Source of the DNA: an uncultured archaeon
GTDB taxonomy: Archaea; Thermoproteota; Nitrososphaeria_A; Caldarchaeales; Wolframiiraptoraceae
Assembly (NCBI GenBank): GCA_938083505.1
Contig: CALKCF010000004.1
Span: 62,001-126,000, forward strand
Direction: 5' to 3'
DNA: 64,000 bases
A program made the position numbers and the translations under genes. The notes beneath the pieces are model-generated. The model was not told the origin of the DNA, ran no database searches, and saw only the letters and a program-made list of their open reading frames with translations. This document shows positions 59,759 to 64,000 of this stretch, piece after piece (position 1 is the stretch's first letter; each line of letters begins with the position of its first letter).

Positions 59759-60616
59759 CTAGAAAAGTTGAGCAACCACACTCATGGAAGCTTCGTCAAA
59801 GCGGACAGAAAAACCTGCCTCTCTAAGCCTTCTCATCACACCTACCCAGAGCTTTATTCCCCTTTTTATTCCAGGCTGACCTACATAATGAATCAAAATC
59901 CCGTCTGGTTTTAAGACTTTGGCAAGTTTCTTATAAAACTCTAAACTGTAAAGGTGACCTGCAAGGGAAAACCGTGGCGGGTCATGTATTATAACGTTAA
60001 ATTCCCTCTCAAAAGTGTCAACGACTTCGTACACATCACCAAGGATCACCTCAACATTTTCACTAGCTAAATTCCTTGACCAAGGATTTATCCTAGCAAG
60101 CTCTAACACGTTCTTATCTACCTCCACCGTGATTACGGAGGCTGCACCTCTTGAGATAGCACTTATGGCCGTGTAGCCTAGACCCATACAAGTATCCAGA
60201 ACGCGCTTACCGCGAAAGCTTTTCACATTCCTAAGCTTAAGCCTTGTATCTTCATCCGGTGTGACATCTTTTATCCTATGCATATGTATGCCGTCGATCT
60301 CAAGCGTTGGTGGTTTTCCCCACTTCACTATTACGAGCTTATAAAAGTGCTCGCCGACTATTACTGCCGGCTTCACGTCTCTTGCTCTTAAAATGTACAC
60401 GTCTCGTGGCCTTTTCGCAGACTCCTCGATGACCTTCCAATCTACAAACCTCCCACTAACTTCTACACCTGTCTCCGTCAACCTGCATGACTTTTTTGAT
60501 ATTGCAAGGTCAAAAGAAACCGCAACCTCGGAAAGACTGCGCCTTTTAGCATCGAGTAGCTCCTTTGCTACTGGCTCGGCAAGTAATGGCTCATCGAGGG
60601 GGTCGAACTTCATCAT
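59759..60616 (-). CDS. SAM-dependent methyltransferase
   Basis: 286 residues. The N-terminal domain (residues 1-115) with DVKPAVIVGEHFYKLVIVKWGKPPTLEIDGIHMHRI is unusual; the C-terminal Rossmann MTase follows with motif I VLDTCMGLGYTAISAI, motif II VEVDKNVLELARINPWS and motif IV IIHDPPRFSLAGHLYS (DPPR). DPPR resembles the D/NPPY of methylases acting on planar nitrogen, RNA or DNA bases. The annotated frame to 60919 overlaps dtdA and lacks homology, so ATG 60616 is used; a CTTAAATAG box lies 26 nt upstream. Target unknown, perhaps RNA. Confidence 0.8.
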   Translation of the reverse strand: MMKFDPLDEPLLAEPVAKELLDAKRRSLSEVAVSFDLAISKKSCRLTETGVEVSGRFVDWKVIEESAKRPRDVYILRARDVKPAVIVGEHFYKLVIVKWGKPPTLEIDGIHMHRIKDVTPDEDTRLKLRNVKSFRGKRVLDTCMGLGYTAISAISRGAASVITVEVDKNVLELARINPWSRNLASENVEVILGDVYEVVDTFEREFNVIIHDPPRFSLAGHLYSLEFYKKLAKVLKPDGILIHYVGQPGIKRGIKLWVGVMRRLREAGFSVRFDEASMSVVAQLF

Positions 60617-60653
60617 AGATATGGTTAAAGCTAGGCTATTTAAGCAGAATTTT
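60617..60653. promoter_or_regulatory. Very compact divergent promoter, methyltransferase / dtdA
   Basis: Only 37 nt separate the two proposed start codons (60616 minus, GTG 60654 plus). TATA-like CTTAAATAG (read minus, 60637-60645) and GGTTAAAGC (read plus, about 60624-60632) are placed about 26 nt from each start, facing each other, so transcription of one gene should hinder the other. Confidence 0.45.
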
Positions 60654-61469
60654 GTGATAAAAGCGAAGGCAGCAATATTGACGTCCACAAAGGACACAGC
60701 ATCTATGCTTGTTAGGAAAATCCTGTTAGAAAATTTTGGATTTAAAGAATCTGATTGGTTTTTTAACAGTAATCCTGTCTTTATTAAAAATGACATAATT
60801 CTTGTGACACTTGACATGCCACTAATCCATGCGGAAGGTGTAGACAAAACGTTAGATGTATCCCTTATCGTAGCTGCCTCAAAGCATGTATCGAAGAGTG
60901 GTATAAATGCGCTACTCACACACCCTGTCGGAAATTGGGGCTCAGATATACGTCAAGGCGGTATGGCATTTAAGCTCTCTAGAACGTCTTGCGCAGCTCT
61001 CACAGCATCTTTACTAACGCTCTATGAAGATTCGGGCTCTTTACGGAGCTGGTCCGTCGGTCTTGAAGTAACGCACCATGGTCCATTTAGCACAAAGCCC
61101 TTAATATTCGTGGAATTTGGGGGCCCGGAGAACGAACTAAATAACGTTAGTGCAGCAGAGGCTGTGGCAGCCGCGGCGATTGCTGCCATCGAAAGACCAA
61201 GGCTTTTGGAACCTGCTGTAGGGTTTGGAGGTGGGCATTATGCCCCACTATTTACAAAACTTGTGCTTTCAGGTGAGTATTCATTTGGCCACATGCTACC
61301 GAAATACGCATTTCCAGTAACTAGGGAGATAATATTACAGGCCTTTGAAATGACGGTTGAAAAACCTGATGTGGCTGTCATAGACTGTAATGGTATTCCT
61401 GCTACAGACCGACAAGCGCTTCAATCTATTTTGGAGAAGCTTGAAAAAAAGGTAGCGAAGAAAAAGTGA
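60654..61469 (+). CDS. dtdA: D-aminoacyl-tRNA deacylase DtdA
   Basis: Removes D-amino acids from tRNA (archaeal/plant GEK1 type). About 271 residues. Signatures: LEVTHHGPFSTKPLIFVEFGGPENELNNVSAAEA and AVGFGGGHYAPLFTKLVLSGEYSFGHMLPKYAFP, with the conserved His pairs. Start GTG 60654 is leaderless to GGTTAAAGC; an in-frame ATG at 60621 is only 5 nt from the divergent methyltransferase start and less likely. The end ILEKLEKKVAKKK is a basic tail. Context (lysS nearby) fits a translation quality-control role. Confidence 0.92.
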   Translation: MIKAKAAILTSTKDTASMLVRKILLENFGFKESDWFFNSNPVFIKNDIILVTLDMPLIHAEGVDKTLDVSLIVAASKHVSKSGINALLTHPVGNWGSDIRQGGMAFKLSRTSCAALTASLLTLYEDSGSLRSWSVGLEVTHHGPFSTKPLIFVEFGGPENELNNVSAAEAVAAAAIAAIERPRLLEPAVGFGGGHYAPLFTKLVLSGEYSFGHMLPKYAFPVTREIILQAFEMTVEKPDVAVIDCNGIPATDRQALQSILEKLEKKVAKKK

Positions 61470-61524
61470 TTTCGTAAAAGGTACAGCAAACTTTTATTAT
61501 CGCATATTCATAAGGGCTGAGTAA

Positions 61525-62088
61525 GTGTTCGTCGACATGAACGAGGTTAAGAAAATAGTGAAGGAATCCACTGTTGCCGAGATCGTATCAGTCAGTGGTG
61601 GAGTAATTGCTGGGATTACGCTCTCAGCCATGACAGGTATAATAAAGGAGATACCTGGGGTAATGGTTGCTATACCAGCGTTCTTAAACATGAGAGGTGC
61701 TGTCTTCACCTCCTTTGGTGCGAGAATATCTACATGGTTACACCTTGGTGAGCTCAAGCCAGTCTACAGAATAAAGGGTTTGGCCCTGGAGGAAGTTGCT
61801 GCATCCTTCGTGCTGGGCGTCTCGCAGTCTATATTGATAGGCTTTCTCGCTTATATTGTCTCCTTCTTCATGGGTGCCATACCGTCCCTGCCTATACTCC
61901 TAGGGCTTTTTACCATAGCAGGCGCCCTGTCGAACATCATACTGATTACGATAACGTACTACTCAGACATCTTCTTATATAAAAGGGGGATAGATCCAGA
62001 GAATGTTATAGGTCCGTACATAACAACCGTCGGCGATACCATAGGCCTTCTTTGTATAATCTTAGCCTATGCGGTGATTATCCCATGA
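61525..62088 (+). CDS. Half-size MgtE-type divalent cation transporter, subunit 1
   Basis: 187-residue protein with five hydrophobic segments, equal to one MgtE membrane domain. The segment GITLSAMTGIIKEIPGVMVAIPAFLNMRGAVFTSFGARISTWLHLGELKP corresponds to the MgtE N-terminal pore signature (P-x-L-x-x-x-R-G...GSR...LHLG). There is no cytoplasmic N-domain or CBS pair, which normally sense Mg2+ in bacterial MgtE. It overlaps subunit 2 (ATGA, 62085-62088), so the two probably assemble into a heteromer like SLC41. Start GTG 61525 or ATG 61537. Confidence 0.82.
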   Translation: MFVDMNEVKKIVKESTVAEIVSVSGGVIAGITLSAMTGIIKEIPGVMVAIPAFLNMRGAVFTSFGARISTWLHLGELKPVYRIKGLALEEVAASFVLGVSQSILIGFLAYIVSFFMGAIPSLPILLGLFTIAGALSNIILITITYYSDIFLYKRGIDPENVIGPYITTVGDTIGLLCIILAYAVIIP

Positions 62089-62645
62089 GAATAGTCTTCT
62101 GGAAGGTTCTGAAGGAGGGAAGGATATCCTTGACTTTAGCTGCAATCGTCGAGATATTTGCTGGAACTATTTTAGAGATTCATCTTGAGTCCCTTATAGC
62201 TCTACCGATACTGCTTGCGATCATACCACCACTAAATGACATGGTAGGTGACCTTGGAACGATAATTGTTGCAAGGTTAAACACGTCGTTTTATCTCGGT
62301 ACCGTTGATCCAAGGATCCTTAAGAATAAAGGAATGAGAGTAAACTACACGGCTCTATCTCTTGTCAGCGTCATAGTGTGTTTATACATAAGTATTGTAA
62401 TGTTGTCTATCTATGCTTTCCCATATGTAAACCTATCCATAATCGCTACAGTCTTTCAGGTAGTGTTAATAGCTGGAATAATCGCCGTCTCCATTACGCT
62501 CTTTCTAGGCATGCTTCTATCGACTATCAGCTTTAGAAGAGGCCATGACCCAAACGTCATGGTGATGCCCATCATCACAGTCATAGGGGATTTTTTAGGC
62601 ATCATGAGTATCGTACTCGTTGCCAAAATGCTTTCTCTAGCTTAG
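62085..62645 (+). CDS. Half-size MgtE-type divalent cation transporter, subunit 2
   Basis: 186-residue partner of the previous gene. MgtE-like LESLIALPILLAIIPPLNDMVGDLGTIIVARLNTSFYLGTVDPRI is the counterpart of the pore loop, with PPLNDMVGD in place of the usual P-x-x-x-x-x-G-N. It also has five membrane segments. The start ATG 62085 overlaps the stop of subunit 1. The PhoU/TrkA-C protein that follows may gate the transporter. Confidence 0.82.
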   Translation: MRIVFWKVLKEGRISLTLAAIVEIFAGTILEIHLESLIALPILLAIIPPLNDMVGDLGTIIVARLNTSFYLGTVDPRILKNKGMRVNYTALSLVSVIVCLYISIVMLSIYAFPYVNLSIIATVFQVVLIAGIIAVSITLFLGMLLSTISFRRGHDPNVMVMPIITVIGDFLGIMSIVLVAKMLSLA

Positions 62646-62937
62646 CTAACCTCAGCAATTCGAATTTCTTAATGAAAAATTCAGGCCCCTCCAGAAGAGT
62701 CTGTCTACAAAATATGTTAATCCTAAGAAATTTCTGAGAAACATTGCTTCCTATGATGGTAAGTTAATGAAGTGCGAAAATAAGTTTTTAGTCATGTTGG
62801 TTATTCAGATCCAAGAAATCAGTTTCTCCCCGAATGTTCTTTATATAATTACATGTTTTCACACCCTTTATAAATGGACGACATTAAATTATATATCGAG
62901 CTTTCAATGATAAAGATAGTGAGGTTAGGAGGTACAG
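62646..62937. other. Intergenic stretch before the PhoU/TrkA-C gene
   Basis: No gene seen. Contains the downstream promoter: TATA-like TTATATATC (about 62888-62897) lies about 40 nt before the start. A Shine-Dalgarno-like GGAGGT is at 62928-62933. Confidence 0.4.
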
Positions 62938-64000
62938 TTGTCTAAAGCCTCCAAACAACGAAAGTTAAAGCCTACAAATTTGAAAGATATATTAATTCAG
63001 ATGAAGGATACCTCAGAATTGATGCTGGACCTTGCCTTCTCTACGATACTCTTTGAGGAGGACTATTTTGCAGAAGAGGTCCTTGAGTTGGAAAAGGAAA
63101 TGACAGAGTTATGCTTCAAAGCAAGAGAAGTCGTTATGATGGCATCGAAGGGCATAAAAGAGGTTGAGAGTCTATCAGCAATCCTTCAAATAATTCAAGC
63201 TGCTGAAAAGTTCAGCAACGCTGCTGTTGAGATTGCGACGATAGAACTTAGGGATATTGGTCTTCCAAAAACGTTCTTCAGGACAATGCACCTAATTGAG
63301 GAAACGATAACGTCCTTAATCGTGCCTGAAAATTCAGCTGCCATTGGAAAACGACTGGATTATATAGAGAAGGAAACAGGTATGCAGATAATCACGATGA
63401 AAAGGGATAATCAGTGGCTGATAAAGCCCGATGGTAAAATAACCTTGAAGGTGGGCGATAGGCTGATAGCAAAAGGACCATTCGAGGCCCTTTCCAATTT
63501 TGAGATTTTCATATTGGGTAAGCACGTAATGATGCCAAGCATATCGGAGTTAATGGAACCTGAATCCCAAAGGAAGATACGTGAAATGTTGGTTGAGATG
63601 ATGAACCTTTCACAACTTTCTGTTGACCTTGCATATTCTTCAACGATATTTTATAGTAAAGAGATAGCCGAAGAAGTGTTAAAAGTGGAGGAAAAGATGG
63701 ACTATATGCAGGAAGCTGTAGAGCATGAGATTCTGCTTTTTGCGAAAGTTACCGATAATGTAAAGCTTCTAAAAGGGTTGCTGAGGCTTGCTTGGGCATT
63801 AGAGACCATAGCCGATGCTAGCGTTGAGATGGCGAACGTCGTACTGAGCAATATAGCTCTGCATCCGGTATTTGTGTTGGCAATGGGAGAAAGCGATGAA
63901 GTGATAAGTAAGATAGAAGTTAAGCCGAATAGCAAGCTGGACAGGCTGACGATTACAGAGTGTGGGCTTCAGTCTAATATGGGAATTCAGATAGTGACCA
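62938..64000 (+). CDS. PhoU-TrkA_C repeat protein, probable cation transport regulator; 3' end outside window
   Basis: 354 codons before the edge. Two repeats of the pair PhoU-like helical domain plus TrkA-C domain: first PhoU helices about residues 15-125, then TrkA_C (GMQIITMKRDNQWLIKPDGKITLKVGDRLIAKGPFEAL, about 143-180), second PhoU helices about 200-310 and a second TrkA_C start at the edge (TITECGLQSNMGIQIVT). TrkA-C domains bind nucleotides or ligands and regulate cation channels. It is directly behind the two MgtE-like halves, so a gating subunit is likely. TTG 62938 is preceded by GGAGGT, 4 nt apart, a rarely strong ribosome site here. Confidence 0.8.
   Translation, partial: MSKASKQRKLKPTNLKDILIQMKDTSELMLDLAFSTILFEEDYFAEEVLELEKEMTELCFKAREVVMMASKGIKEVESLSAILQIIQAAEKFSNAAVEIATIELRDIGLPKTFFRTMHLIEETITSLIVPENSAAIGKRLDYIEKETGMQIITMKRDNQWLIKPDGKITLKVGDRLIAKGPFEALSNFEIFILGKHVMMPSISELMEPESQRKIREMLVEMMNLSQLSVDLAYSSTIFYSKEIAEEVLKVEEKMDYMQEAVEHEILLFAKVTDNVKLLKGLLRLAWALETIADASVEMANVVLSNIALHPVFVLAMGESDEVISKIEVKPNSKLDRLTITECGLQSNMGIQIVT

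Noticed and set aside
60617-60919. N-terminal 100 residues of the long methyltransferase frame
   Set aside because: The stretch is antisense to dtdA and shows no homology; the family and promoter spacing support ATG 60616.
1-64000. CRISPR array, insertion sequence, rRNA, origin
   Set aside because: No regularly spaced repeats, transposase motifs, rRNA-like sequence or ORB-type origin repeats were seen on reading both strands; the mcm operon alone does not indicate an origin.

Overview
The window is archaeal and points to the TACK superphylum (Thermoproteota, a thermophilic Caldarchaeales- or Nitrososphaeria-like lineage is my best guess, not proven). Reasons: a Gins23-MCM-Hel308 replication operon, class I lysyl-tRNA synthetase, a crenarchaeal-type single-OB SSB with an RG-rich tail, formate-dependent PurP, archaeal S4 without bacterial features, Taw1 for wyosine tRNA, D-aminoacyl-tRNA deacylase DtdA, C/D box sRNAs, and many leaderless genes whose start codon lies about 25 nt after a TATA-like box. 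A tungsten-type aldehyde:ferredoxin oxidoreductase, a sulfur-carrier/MoaE set and complex I antiporter subunits suit an anaerobic or facultative thermophile.

Layout. 1-8.5 kb: truncated BMP-type lipoprotein gene, threonine synthase, MoaD-like protein, a decayed geranylgeranyl-reductase-type pseudogene, flavin reductase, a P-type Ca/H-type ATPase and a SagB-type nitroreductase. 8.5-15.5 kb: AOR, UPF0147, FAU-1-like RNase, then a minus-strand nickel/vitamin block (ArsR-type regulator, two ECF S components, NikR), thymidylate kinase, a protein tyrosine phosphatase and a C/D sRNA. 15.6-25.6 kb: hel308, mcm, gins23 operon; DUF1512; zinc ribbon; map-trpS; a frameshifted KaiC-like ATPase; a broken C_GCAxxG_C_C gene; tRNA-Ser. 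25.6-34 kb: MFS exporter, phosphodiesterase, small membrane and coiled-coil proteins, nuoL-nuoM, a B12/radical SAM enzyme and an unusual tRNA-Cys. 34-45 kb: glycosyltransferase fused to a membrane PH-like domain, sugar phosphatase, AmrS-type radical SAM, decayed CPBP and UbiA genes, an antisense C/D sRNA, HIT hydrolase, HAD, Taw1, frameshifted enolase-superfamily gene, inositol monophosphatase, hydroxyacid dehydrogenase and an 88-residue orphan behind a hairpin-rich spacer. 45-51 kb: purine operon purP-purP-guaB-purA, and speD. 51-64 kb: Mrp/ApbC, MoaE, rpsD, MazG, Nre (frameshifted), Hjc, winged helix, coiled-coil/zinc-ribbon protein, SSB, lysS, methyltransferase, dtdA, and two half-size MgtE transporters with a PhoU/TrkA-C partner cut by the right edge.

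How it fits together: there is a genome-maintenance theme (replication operon near 18 kb; Nre, Hjc, wHTH, coiled-coil protein and SSB near 54-58 kb), a pterin/sulfur-carrier theme that could serve the AOR, purine synthesis ending in both IMP branches, and translation/tRNA quality control. The most unusual material is the interrupted tRNA-Cys, the two C/D sRNAs, the palindrome-rich spacer at 45.1-45.5 kb, the glycosyltransferase-PH fusion and the SSB/coiled-coil/Hjc cluster.

Caution: at least five otherwise recognisable genes are broken by single-base differences in short homopolymer runs. Some may be sequence errors; the reductase, CPBP and UbiA genes carry larger losses and look truly decayed. 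No rRNA, CRISPR array, insertion sequence, integrase or origin was recognised. All functional calls are from reading the sequence; no database search was run.
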